Shown here: one piece after another, positions 1 to 8,149 of the stretch | Numbering within the stretch: position 1 is the stretch's first letter | How the letters are laid out: each line of letters opens with the position of its first letter | NCBI GenBank assembly: GCA_026770585.1 | Contig: MU646341.1 | Coordinates: 91,862-106,481 of the forward strand | Direction of reading: 5' to 3' | From: Baffinella frigidus | Lineage: Eukaryota > Cryptophyceae > Cryptomonadales > Baffinellaceae | DNA: 14,620 bases | Program-made: the position numbers and the translations under genes | Notes under the pieces: model-generated | What the model was told of the DNA's origin: nothing | Databases searched by the model: none | The model's input: only the letters and a program-made list of their open reading frames with translations

Positions 1-173
1 CCTAAACCCTAAACCCTAAACCCTAAACTCTAAACCCGAAACCCGAAACCCTAAATCCTAAACCCTAAACCCTAACCCCCAAACCCTAATCCCTAAACCC
101 TAAACCCTAAACCCCAAACCCTACACCCTAATCCCTAAACCCCAAACCCCAAACCCCAAACCCTAAACCCTAA
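1..173 (+). repeat. Terminal telomere-like array, CCCTAAA type
   Basis: Tandem CCCTAAA heptamers with variants CCCGAAA, CCCCAAA and CCCTAAT. The C-rich strand reads inward from base 1, the polarity of a true left chromosome end with a TTTAGGG G-strand. The array stops at the unique sequence CGGCAGGATCAGC. It is short and partly degenerate, so the outermost perfect repeats may be missing from the assembly, or this may be the inner edge of the telomere. Confidence 0.85.
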
Positions 174-533
174 CGGCAGGATCAGCGATATCCACTTCCG
201 CGGGAGTACGTCGGCGGCTTCTTCTTCTTCTTTATTACTCTCGATACAGGTCCTAGATAGGCCCTTTAGCCTTGAATTGAGAGGTACAATAGTCTATGAG
301 CCTTAAGCAACGAGCCCGCCTCGGAAACGTGACTGTCAACTGTCGACTATCCAGTAGGAGGAGGAGTTAGAATCCATCCGGAAAATGCTCGCATGAGCGG
401 CCGACACGGGGTACAGTAAGTGGCACAATACGTCGAGCATGTGCGGCGCTGACGCTGGTTGTTTGGCAACAAATTACCAACCTCTCGACTACTCAGGTCC
501 CCGCGTTTTGCAGCAAGACACTTACCTCTGCCT
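174..533. other. Subtelomeric sequence without a recognisable gene
   Basis: No ATG-started reading frame of useful length is present. A short TTC-rich run (CTTCTTCTTCTTC) lies near 219-232. The rest is mixed-composition DNA with no motif I recognise. Confidence 0.5.
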
Positions 534-647
534 CAGTCGGGTTGGCTGATCGTGTTAACACCAAAAGTTGACGGATTTGTACCAGACAACACGGAAATCA
601 ACTTCCAGTCTCCTCAGTTTGAGGAAACCAGAATCAACTCAGGCAGA
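534..647 (+). repeat. Diverged direct repeat, copy 1
   Basis: Matches 1102-1225 in the same orientation. Both begin CAGTCGGGTTG, share ACACCAAA..GTTGACGG..TTGTACCA, and end in GAGGA.ACCAGA followed by GGCAGA. Identity is about 75% by eye with small gaps. Open plus-strand reading is kept through part of both copies (peptides beginning QSG and containing VDG.VP), but there is no ATG and the frame ends inside a mobile element, so a coding role is doubtful. It is more likely a dispersed subtelomeric repeat. Confidence 0.55.
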
Positions 648-686
648 GCTAGGGACACCGGCCTTCCAGAGTGCACTATTGGGGTC

Positions 687-808
687 ACATGGGGTACCTC
701 GCTCATAAGAAACTGCCCCCCCCCAGGACCCTACAGAAGCCCTATGCGTATGGCTCTACAAGTGGTCCTGGGGGGGGTGTAGTTTCTTATGAGCGAGGTA
801 CACTTGTA
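687..808 (+). mobile_element. Palindromic MITE-like element, copy 1
   Basis: Left arm GGGGTACCTCGCTCATAAGA then AACTG and a C run. The core resembles GGACCCTACAG...CTATGC. The right arm is a G run, then TTTCTTATGAGCGAGGTA. The two arms are near-perfect reverse complements. The ends are degraded (ACATGGGG and CACTTGTA in place of the consensus TACAGGGG and CCCCTGTA), so this looks like an older copy. Non-coding. Confidence 0.8.
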
Positions 809-1101
809 CTTGCGACTCCTCCCACTTACTCTGTACGCTCTAGCAGTGGGTCCTAGGGTGGGCCTGTTCCCAGGAGTCTAGGGCCCTCCTACTAGCGACG
901 GTGCGTTCTCTTCCACGCCAGGCTGATCGAAACATCCACTTTTGACATCTTTCAAGGGAAACCCCTTCAGTTCTCCAGTCAACCACGGCAGATCTGTCGT
1001 AGATAAGGCGTCGGTTTCCCTCGATCATTCTGGCGTGGTTATTCGCGAGAACCCCCCCTGTGTTTCCCTCGTCTGGGTCTGGCGCATTTCAAGCTCAGCG
1101 C

Positions 1102-1225
1102 CAGTCGGGTTGCCTGACTGTTTTCACACCAAACGTTGACGGGGTTGTACCACGAACAGGGGACATCAACATCCGGTCCCCTCGTTGTCTCCTCATTTTG
1201 AGGAGACCAGATTACATCGGGCAGA
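1102..1225 (+). repeat. Diverged direct repeat, copy 2
   Basis: Partner of 534-647 about 570 bp upstream, with an extra TCTCCTCATTTT block that forms a small hairpin with the following GAGGAGA. A palindromic element sits between the two copies. Confidence 0.55.
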
Positions 1226-2012
1226 CCACTCGAGGCTGGAAGAGGAAGCATTTTAAATTTGGGGTTGTCAAATTTAGTACCAGTCACGGGCAGACCTGGT
1301 CACGTATCTCCCATATATGCGGGAGCTACGTGACCAAACGCGCCTATTTGTGTGAAAATTACTACACAACTCTTTCCCCCCCTTCACTTGTCAAAGAATC
1401 CCTGTTTTAAAATAGCCACATTTCTAGCCACGAGTGGGGGTAGCGATTCCCAGTAAATCAGATCAGGATCCTGACAGCGCCTGTCACCCCCTTTTCACAG
1501 GATGAAAAGGGACACGACGTCGATGCTCGGCCCGGGCGGAACCGTCGTCCACTTGAGGCTGTAATGTCAACCTGGTCAACTTGGGCCTGCAATGTCAACT
1601 CGGGCCTGTAACCTGAAGATTGATTCCTGGGGAGATCGGCACGAGAGCAGAAGATGCTCGAGACTCGTAACCTACCCAGAATCAGATATCACCAAGGTTA
1701 CAACGTAACCGTAGATACCACACAGCGGGATACGAAGGGATTTTCGGGCATGAAATGTCCGCGTTTCCGTTACCTTATCCGTAGGAACCCCCCTTTGTCC
1801 CTACGGGTTGCCTGCCGTAGGGTCCTAGGTCTTATCGCTTAGGGGTTATTCAAAATCCCTTTGAAGTCCGCTGTGTGGAGTGTTGCCCGATAAGCAGAGA
1901 GTGGGCAACGTCTCGATGAGAAAGGCTCTAAAATGTTACTCGAGAGCATCTTTGGATGACGTGTAAAAGACTGGCCAGCCAGCCAACACCAGTGTTGGTT
2001 CTCACGACACAT
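1226..2012. other. Subtelomeric sequence with scattered short hairpins, no gene
   Basis: No plausible gene. Short inverted repeats are frequent: 1297-1336 (listed separately), CCCCTTTTC/GAAAAGGG near 1489-1510, CCCTACGGG..CCGTAGGG near 1799-1822, and GTTGCCC/GGGCAAC near 1882-1909. Two near-copies of AATGTCAAC(C)TGG..GGGCCTG lie at about 1563-1610. Confidence 0.45.
1297..1336. repeat. Hairpin with 16-bp arms
   Basis: Left arm TGGTCACGTATCTCCC pairs with GGGAGCTACGTGACCA at 15 of 16 positions around an 8-base loop, ATATATGC. It is not followed by a T run and resembles no regulatory class I can name. Confidence 0.7.
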
Positions 2013-2139
2013 CCACTCAGCAGCCACCGGCGACTTCGTAAATAGGTCAAAAGTTGATTCTCGCCCGGGGGAAAACGCCAAAAGTATAGAATCTTCCCCG
2101 GAATTCCGGGGACGATAGACACCGGTGGCTGCTAAGTGG
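2013..2139. repeat. Fold-back repeat with 22-bp arms
   Basis: CCACTCAGCAGCCACCGGCG (2013-2032, continuing AC) pairs with the reverse complement of 2118-2139 at 19 of 22 bases. The 83-base interior contains further partial pairing (CCCGGGGG against CCCCGG). It could be the ends of a small inverted-repeat transposon. No coding content. Confidence 0.55.
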
Positions 2140-2184
2140 TTGGAAGGTTCGAACCCGGCTGGCTCTAGCCGGAAAGTTGGGCTC

Positions 2185-2192
2185 AGAGAGAG

Positions 2193-2231
<39 letters not shown>
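2185..2231 (+). repeat. (GA)n microsatellite
   Basis: Near-pure AG dinucleotide run interrupted once by GCGAG. A minus-strand reading frame through it gives a Leu-Ser run, which is an artefact of the repeat. Confidence 0.9.
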
Positions 2232-2234
<3 letters not shown>

Positions 2235-2825
2235 AGCTGGGGCGTTGGACTCGAGCGCTCTGAGAGGGGGGGCAGAATTCTCGTGAGTGTACATGTAATA
2301 AAGATGACAGATCCGACCCTCCGCTAGCTGCAAGACCCTGGGAGCCTAGAATATTCTTGAGCAAGACTCTAGGATATTTTCGAGAAGACAGGGCTGCGTG
2401 CGTGCCCCCCCCCCCTCAATCTCAAACCAAGCAAACGGGAGCGCACGGGCTGAGCGGGGGGACAGGCGGGTTTCAATCAATTGTCAAACACGACCGCGCT
2501 GAGCGGTGTAATGGCTCTACGAGCTAGAGAGAGAGAAAGCCACTTAACTTTATTGAATCAAAATAAGTGCAACGTCTTTCACTGTCCAGCGGGGGAACGG
2601 CGGTCTGGGCTGTGCAGTTCTCTTACCCCAACAGAGTCACCCTTTATCCCCTCTTCACGAGCCTCTGCACTAGAGAGCTAAACGCGATCCGAAAGCAAAC
2701 ATGCTTTCTCTGCAGTCCTTTCTACGGAAGGGCGTGTCGTTGGCACATGTTGGGAGCATTTAAAACCTAAAGGACCTTCCGTTCACGGGGTGATTCGGCA
2801 TTGCTTCGGCACTGCTTGTTTCTAG
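2232..2825. other. Subtelomeric sequence, no gene seen
   Basis: Contains a C12-13 run near 2404-2416 and a short GAGAGAGA stretch near 2526. Reading frames present are short and start without ATG or lack any recognisable motif. Confidence 0.4.
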
Positions 2826-2995
2826 TACAGGGGTTCCTCGCTCATAAGAAACCACCCCCCCCCTAGGACCCTACAGTAGGCCTATGCCTAGGGCCCTACG
2901 GTGGTCCTAGGGGGGGGGCAGTTTCTTATGAGCTCGTATGGTTGTCCTAGGGGGGGTGGGCGTTTCTTCTGAGTGAGGTACATGTACCCCTGTAC
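2826..2995 (+). mobile_element. Palindromic MITE-like element, copy 2, with duplicated right arm
   Basis: Starts TACAGGGGTTCCTCGCTCAT, C8 run, core GGACCCTACAGTAGGCCTAT, then the expected right arm (G run, CAGTTTCTTATGAGC). Instead of closing with GAGGTACCCCTGTA it is followed by a second diverged right arm (GTTGTCCTAGGGGGG...TTCTTCTGAGTGAGGTA) that ends ACCCCTGTA at 2995. An 18-bp direct repeat differing at one base, GCACTGCTYGTTTCTAGT, lies on both sides (2809-2826 and 3010-3027), so the duplication may have involved flanking DNA. Confidence 0.8.
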
Positions 2996-3426
2996 GAAGC
3001 TTCGTACGAGCACTGCTCGTTTCTAGTTGTGGCATGGGATACATGTACGCACTTGCCGACCCGGTCTGGCTTCCCAAGGGAGAACTGACCCTAGCATGTA
3101 ACCAGGGTCTGGCCCCCCTCTAGAGGGATCAGGCCCGTGTGTGAAAAACTCCCCTGGAGTCCTATGTCCCGAGGAAGCAGCAGGTGTGCACAACACACTG
3201 AATCATTAAGATAACGTTTTGTCTTCGTATACGTTGTATTTGGTGATATACGACTCTGGGTAGGTCCCTCGAGATTATCTTCTCTCTCGTGTGACCTACT
3301 ACTCTTCCAGACGGTTCGAATCACTTCGATCGGTTTCGTTCGCTACAGCTAAAAGTTAAAATGACTAATCTCGAAGCCTTTCGGAGATGTTGAGGCGTTT
3401 TGGACACACTTGCTGACAGCTTTGCT
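2996..3426. other. Unassigned sequence between MITE copy 2 and the long inverted repeat
   Basis: Contains the palindrome GAAGCTTC near 2997 and the second copy of the 18-bp direct repeat at 3010-3027. No gene is supported. A minus-strand frame at 3365-3607 only reads through the edge of the long inverted repeat; its start lies in the repeat and its C-terminal part has no counterpart in the right arm. Confidence 0.4.
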
Positions 3427-4050
3427 GACTTGGAAGTCGGTGGTTGGGGAGTTTGGATCGGAGGGGTGTTGAGTTCGTTGTTGCAGAGGTTTGTGTTTTC
3501 AGGTCAAACCGACACCCCATCCCTAGGCCAGGATCTAGCTCTACCCGATTAAAAGTAGACTCGCCATAAAACACATTTAGAGCAGAAACTGCCGTACAAA
3601 AGGGCATCTAAAATAATTGTAGTGCGAGTCCAGTTTTAGTTAGAAGACAGTAACGTGACTAGATTTGAATCTTTGGTAGCGGGCTTTGGGCTGCATCAAC
3701 CTTCACTACCAATTTTACACGGGAAAGGACACGGAAAGGGCGTTTCATTTTTTTCATTGACGGTTTATTTGGGACGGGGCGTACGGTAGGTCATCCCTAG
3801 GGGCCTAGGACCTCCCTACGGGAGTGTTTTAATACTGTTTTAAAGTGGAGCGCAAATTCGATTTCACAGCCCATTCGGTACCCCTCATGCTGGGCAACAC
3901 GCCGAGCCTCACCCTCGCGTGGAGGAGGAGGAGCGACGCCATGCCTCGCTACTCGCAGAGCCTCACACTCGCGTGGAGCCTCTCACTTCCCCGGAGAAGG
4001 AGCGACACCAGCGATACAACACAGTACAGCACGCCTCACTACACGCCGCA
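3427..4050 (+). repeat. Long inverted repeat, left arm
   Basis: About 624 bp matching the reverse complement of 7374-7992, roughly 85-90% by eye, with small indels including a 7-bp gap. It holds a copy of the whole shared upstream region of genes A and B plus about the first 55 codons of A. Homology ends cleanly on both sides: at 4050/7374 the left copy switches to CCCTAAA repeats, and at 3427/7992 the left copy leaves the region before the gene B start. The arm carries the truncated copy of A (3887-4060) and a CCTAGG-centred palindrome near 3784-3821. Confidence 0.9.
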
Positions 4051-4060
4051 TAAACCCTAA
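3887..4060 (+). pseudogene. Truncated duplicate of gene A, 5' end only
   Basis: An ATG-started frame of 57 codons matches the N-terminus of gene A (minus strand, from 7537). It keeps the paired SLTLAW motifs at residues 7-12 and 25-30 and diverges in six residues over about 54. The match stops after the YTP residues near 51-53, where the DNA turns into telomere-like repeat and three repeat-derived residues lead to a stop. By eye the coding differences are about four synonymous against six replacement codons, so there is no sign of conserved protein function. A two-base difference just upstream of the ATG shifts any longer frame, which supports this ATG as the true start in both copies. Confidence 0.7.
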
Positions 4061-4435
4061 ACCCTAAACCCTAAACCCTGCACCCTAAACCGTAAACCCT
4101 GAAATCTAAACCCTACCCCCTAAACCCTAAACCCCAAACCTCAAACCCTGACCCTAAACCCTGACCCCTAAACCCTGACCCCTAAACCCTTGACCCTAGA
4201 CCCTAAACCCTAAAACCCTAAACCCTAAACCCTAAAACCTCTAACCCTAAATAAACCCTAAACCCTACACCCTAAACCCTAAACCCTAAAACCTAAACCC
4301 TTAACCCTAAAACCTCAATCCTCAACCCTTAACCCTCAACCCTCAACCCTCAACCCGAAACCCTCATCCCTCGACCCACAACCCTCAAACCTCTACTCTA
4401 AACCCTACACCCTGAACTCTCAACCCTACACCCCA

Positions 4436-4605
4436 ATTATACGCCTCCCCGGCTTTACACCTAGCACTATTAGTCAACTGGGGTTTACACCGAGCCAGAT
4501 TACCACTGCCTCAATGTCGTTCGGAGTTCCCCTCCCAGAGTCGGAGTCGGAGTTCCCCTTCCAGAGTCGGAGTCGGAGTTCCCATCCTACCCACACTACC
4601 CACAA
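4436..4605 (+). repeat. Non-telomeric insert with 26-bp tandem repeat
   Basis: Unique sequence inside the telomere-like array. At 4522-4587 a 26-bp unit starting CGGAGTTCCCCT and ending AGAGTCGGAGT is repeated 2.5 times (4522, 4548, 4574). Possible filler DNA or a piece captured during repair. Confidence 0.7.
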
Positions 4606-4660
4606 ACCCTTAAACCCCCAAACCCTAAACTCTAAATGCCAAACCTTCTCACCCAACCCC

Positions 4661-4845
4661 CCCGAAACCCGAAACTCAACACCTGAAAACCGAAAACCGA
4701 AACCCGAAACCCGAAACCCGAATATCCGAAACCCGAAACCCCAATCCCTGAACCCTAAACCCGAAACCCGAAACCCAAAACCCAAAAACAGAAACCCGAA
4801 ACCCGAAACTCGAAAACCGAAACCCGAAACCCAAAACCCGAACCC
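4661..4845 (+). repeat. CCCGAAA variant block
   Basis: A run of CCCGAAA and CCAAAAC/CCGAAAA variants that has largely replaced CCCTAAA. Loss of the T removes TAA stops, so long heptad-like reading frames appear on both strands (Pro-Lys-Pro-Glu-Thr-Arg-Asn one way, Gly-Phe-Gly-Phe-Arg-Val-Ser the other). These are by-products of a 7-mer read as 21 bases, not genes. Confidence 0.75.
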
Positions 4846-6136
4846 CCTGCAGATGATGATGCAGGCGCCTGCCGCCCCCAAGGAGGAGTCCATGTGAAAC
4901 CCTGAACCCTAAACCCTACACCCTAAATCCTGAACCTTAAACCCTAAACCCTAAACCCTAAACCCTAAACCCTGAACCCTAAACCCTAAACCTCACCCCT
5001 AAACCCTGAACCCTGAACCCTACACCCTAAACTCTGAACCCCAAACCCTTCACCCCACACTCTAAACCCTGAACTCTAAACCCTAACCCCCACCCCTAAA
5101 CCCTGAACCCTAAACCCTACAGCCTAAACCCTGAACCCTGAACCCTACACACTAAACCCTAAACCCTGAACCCTAAACCCTCAACCCGAAACCCTAACAC
5201 CCACCCCTAAACCCTGAACCCTGAACCCTAAACCCTAAACCCTAAACCCTAAACCCTAAACCCTAAACCCTGATTCCTCAACCCTAAACCCCAAATCCCA
5301 AACCCTGAACCCTAAACCCTATACCCCTAAACCTTAAACCCTAAACCCTAAACCCTAAACCCTAAACCCTAAACCCTAAACTCTGAAACCCTAAACCCTA
5401 CACCCTAAACCCTAAACCCTAATCCCTAAACCCTGAACCCTAAACCCTAAACCCTAAACCCTAAACCCTAAACCCTAAATCCTGAATCCTTAACCCTAAA
5501 ACCTAAAACCTAAACCATAAACCACAAATCATCAACACCTTCTACACTAAACCTGAAAACCTAAACCCTAAACCTTTAACCCTAAACTTTAAATCTCAAA
5601 ACCTAACCCGAAACCATAAACCTCAAACCCTAAACCCTGAACCCTAAGCCCTAAGCCCTAAACACTCAACTCTGAATCCTAAACCCTCAACCTTGAATCC
5701 GAAACCCTAAACCCTAAAAACTAAACACTAAACCTTAAACACTAAACACTAAACCATAACAATAAACCATAAACCATAAACCACAAAAACCTTCAACATT
5801 AAACCCTAAACCTTAAACCCTAAACCCTGAACCCTCAACCCTAAACCCTAAACCCTAAAAGCTGAACACTATGCCCTAAACCCTAAGCCCTAAGCCCTAA
5901 ACCCTAAACCCTTAACCCGTACCCCAAACCATAAACCATAAACCATAAACCATAAATCCTGAGCCCTAAACCCTAAACCATGAATCCTCAACCTCAAACC
6001 CCAAACCCCAAGCCCTAAACCCTTAACTCCAACCCATAAACCCCAAACCCTAACCCTCAACCCTAAACCCAAACCCCAAACCCCAAACCCTAAACCCTGA
6101 ACCCTAAACCCTAAACCCTAAACCCTAAACCCTAAA

Positions 6137-6166
6137 CCCTAAACCCCAAACCTTTGGGGTTTAGGG
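6137..6166. repeat. Telomere-repeat inversion junction
   Basis: CCCTAAACCCCAAA (6137-6150), spacer CC, then TTTGGGGTTTAGGG (6153-6166): 14 of 14 bases pair. Polarity is C-rich then G-rich, the opposite of an end-to-end telomere fusion (G-rich then C-rich), so it looks like a fold-back or inversion product. Confidence 0.85.
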
Positions 6167-6182
6167 TTACTCGTAGCTCATG
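6163..6182 (+). repeat. 20-bp boundary repeat, left copy
   Basis: AGGGTTACTCGTAGCTCATG is the exact reverse complement of 14587-14606. In both places the outer end is telomere-like repeat and the inner end is non-telomeric DNA, so the 8.4 kb between is bracketed by inverted copies of one junction. Confidence 0.8.
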
Positions 6183-6614
6183 AGGGGGATCCCCTCTGGC
6201 CTTGTCAGCCCGTGCTGAAGTTTTTGGAGTTGAGGCCCTAGTCTTGCAAGACCTTTACGGGTCCTAGGCTCCCGAGAATACTTCACTGAACAGCAGGCCG
6301 GAATTTCCCGGCCCTTTGGTCTTTGCAGCTTTCATTAAACTCACATCGCCTCCCACTCCTACCTCGACGCACACCACGTGCGAAGATGACCAATAGAATC
6401 GTCCCCCATCGAGATCACGGGAGCAGTCCAGCAGCGGCAGCATGCAGCAGCGCGTTGGCTGCCGCTTGACCGCGCCTAGCGCGCTCGGCCGGAAGGTTCT
6501 GAGCGCGCGTGAGTGCTCGAGGACCTTCTACGATCCCGCACCCAGGCCCCGGTGCGCGATGAAGCACGTCCCCACTCACCCGTCTCTCTCGCGCCAGCGT
6601 TCCTGCCTCCCTGA
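6183..6614. other. Region downstream of gene A, no gene seen
   Basis: Includes GGGGGATCCCC (6184-6194), a perfect small palindrome. A GC-rich minus-strand frame extends through 6415-6614 in a frame different from the final exon of gene A. It has no ATG at its beginning and is either 3' UTR or a shadow frame. Confidence 0.4.
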
Positions 6615-7537
6615 CTAAGCCCTCTGCTGCACCCCCGTGTGCGCCGCGTGGCACATCGCGTCTGCCATGGATGCAGCGCAGCTCGCTTTCCCGCTTTCCC
6701 GCTTTCCCCCTTTCCCATATGCCGCTCCACCATCCGCGGAGGTGCAGGGGCTCCTCCTCTGCGACGGAAGAGAGTTGTCGAGGGAGGGCGTGTTGTGATG
6801 TGCGGTGTCGTTGGGGGTCACCCCGCCGTCCTCGCGGAACTGCGTCGGAATCTTGCAAGAAGTCGAGTTCATGTTGAAGCCTGAAGTAGTTTGCTTCGTG
6901 TGAAAGTCGCCGCACTTGACGCCCGGGTGCGGGGTCAAATTGGGAGGTGAGCGTGGCGCGGTGCGGATCAGCACGGTGCTCCTCCGATGGCGAGGCAGGG
7001 TCCGTCGTGGAGGAGGTGATGTCAACAACACCAGGGAGACACTTCCACGTTTCCGGCAGCGGGGGGGGGTCTGAAGGGTCGTCATCCATGACCAGCTGGA
7101 GCCTGGTGTGGCCAGGGTTAGCTTCGAATCTGCTTTCCCCCTCGGGATCGGTGAGGTTCACAGGCCTCGGGGTAGGAGCGAGGAGACTCACCCGCTGTCA
7201 ACGCCGGCGCGGTCCTTGATCGCCAAAACGCTTCCACCGCCTCGCTGCAGAAGAAACCCTTGCGCCCCGAAGCTTCTGGGGGGGAGGATCGTGGGGGGGT
7301 GAGAACGTGGCCTTGTGATGGACATGTCCGGATGTGAAGGGCGCACCTGCTCCTCCGCCGCGAGAGTGTGAGTTGCGGCGTGTAGCGCGGCGTGCTCGAC
7401 TGTGTTCTATCGCTGGTGTCCCTCCTCCTCCGGGGGAGCGAGAGGCTCCACGCGAGTGTGAGGCTCTGCGAGTAGCGAGGCATGACGTCGCTCCTCCTCC
7501 TCCACGCGAGGGTGAGGCTCGGCGTGTCGCCCAGCAT
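6615..7537 (-). CDS. Gene A: hypothetical Ser/Arg/Pro-rich protein, probably two exons
   Basis: Function not recognised. An ATG at 7537 opens a frame rich in G/C at third positions. At 7191 a strong donor (GCGG/GTGAGT) begins an 89-nt candidate intron ending at 7103. Joining 7537-7192 to 7102-6615 keeps the frame open to TAG and predicts 277 residues. Residues 7-12 and 25-30 are identical SLTLAW motifs, with a third relic (QLTLS) at 55-59. The first 60 residues are very basic. There is no membrane segment or known catalytic motif. It is divergent from gene B with 612 bp between, and its 5' end is duplicated in the inverted repeat. Caution: an overlapping frame (7191-6415) also looks coding between about 7100 and 6920, so a frameshifted pseudogene or a different splice pattern is possible. 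Without splicing the frame opened at 7537 ends at 7118. Confidence 0.4.
7103..7191 (-). other. Candidate spliceosomal intron of gene A (89 nt)
   Basis: On the minus strand: donor GTGAGT, branch-like CTAAC about 20 nt before the acceptor, acceptor CACACCAG/G. Phase 1: the last G of exon 1 plus GC of exon 2 gives Gly116. All three signals fit the general eukaryotic consensus, and removal fuses two otherwise separate open frames. This is inference from sequence only. Confidence 0.45.
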
Positions 7538-7992
7538 GAGGTACCGAATGGGCTGTGAAATCGAATTTGCGCCGCGATTTAAAACAGTATTAAAACACTC
7601 CCGTAGGGAGGTCCTAGGCCCCTAGGATGACCTACCGTACGCCCCGTCCCCAATAAACCTCTAAGAAAAACGCCCGATTCGTGTCCTTTCCCGTGTAAAA
7701 TTGTAAATTGGTAGTGCAGGTTGACGCGGCCCAAAGCCCGCTACCAAAGATTCAAATCTAGTCACGTTACTGTCTTCTAACTAAAACTGGACTCGCACTA
7801 CAATTATTTTAGATGCCCTTTTGTACGGCAGTTTCTGCTCTAAATGTGTTTTATATCGAGTGCACTTTTAATCGGGTAGAGCTGGATCCTGGCCTAGGGA
7901 TGGGGTGTCGGTTTGACCTGAAAACACAACCTCTGCAACAACGAACTCAACACCCCTCCGATCCAAACTCCCCAACCACCGACTTCCAAGTC
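7374..7992 (-). repeat. Long inverted repeat, right arm
   Basis: Partner of 3427-4050. It covers codons 1 to about 55 of gene A, the complete A/B intergenic region up to 157 bp before the gene B start, and nothing beyond. Because the genes continue past both ends here, this is the more complete and probably the source-like copy. Confidence 0.9.
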
Positions 7993-8149
7993 CACGACTG
8001 CCCCCCCGCCTGCTCCTTCACCGCCCTGCTTCGCACACCCACCACTGCGCGCCGACAGGACACCGCCCGCGCGTTTCCACACCGCAAGCCGCTCGAAAGA
8101 GCTTGTTGCGGCCCGTCGCTTACTCGTAACAGTTCTACAGCTCGTCAAG
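7538..8149. promoter_or_regulatory. Shared upstream region of divergent genes A and B
   Basis: 612 bp between the two start codons. At 7602-7636 a palindrome centred on TCCTAGGCCCCTAGGA has outer arms GTAGGGAGG / ATGACCTAC; it is largely preserved in the left arm (3784-3821). A TATA-like TTTTATATC lies at about 7849-7857 on the plus strand; the left copy reads TTTTATGGC there. The segment 7990-8149 is C-rich and precedes the gene B ATG. Promoter function is inferred from position only; a 5' UTR intron in gene B cannot be excluded (TTCTACAG at 8133-8140 would serve as an acceptor). Confidence 0.45.

Larger units (their letters stand above)
4051..6152 (+). repeat. Interstitial telomere-like array (2.1 kb, C-rich strand)
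   Basis: Degenerate CCCTAAA heptamers, same polarity as the window start. Variants are clustered: CCCTGAA and CCCTACA around 4900-5200, near-perfect CCCTAAA around 5225-5270 and 5340-5480, CCATAAA around 5760-5785 and 5930-5960. Two non-telomeric inserts interrupt it (4436-4605 and about 4846-4896). The array begins directly at the broken gene A copy and ends in an inversion at 6137-6166. Such degeneration fits an old internal array no longer renewed by telomerase. Confidence 0.9.

Noticed and set aside
459-782. 107-codon plus frame near the telomere
   Set aside because: Starts at TTG, has no recognised motif, and its end is encoded by MITE copy 1.
2144-2158. GGTTCGAACCC, resembling the tRNA T-loop / pol III box B
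   Set aside because: The T-stem does not pair on either strand and no acceptor or anticodon arm is found. A SINE remnant cannot be excluded but is unsupported.
1839-2333. 164-codon minus frame with a Leu-Ser run
   Set aside because: Half of its distinctive content is the GA microsatellite read as protein.
4474-4897. Long open frames on both strands with heptad-like repeats
   Set aside because: Produced by CCCGAAA-type 7-mers lacking stops; the repeats explain both proteins completely.
6415-7191. 258-codon minus frame as a single gene
   Set aside because: It opens at a GTG that is part of a splice-donor-like site, and its second half reads less like protein than the alternative frame. Kept as a caveat to gene A.
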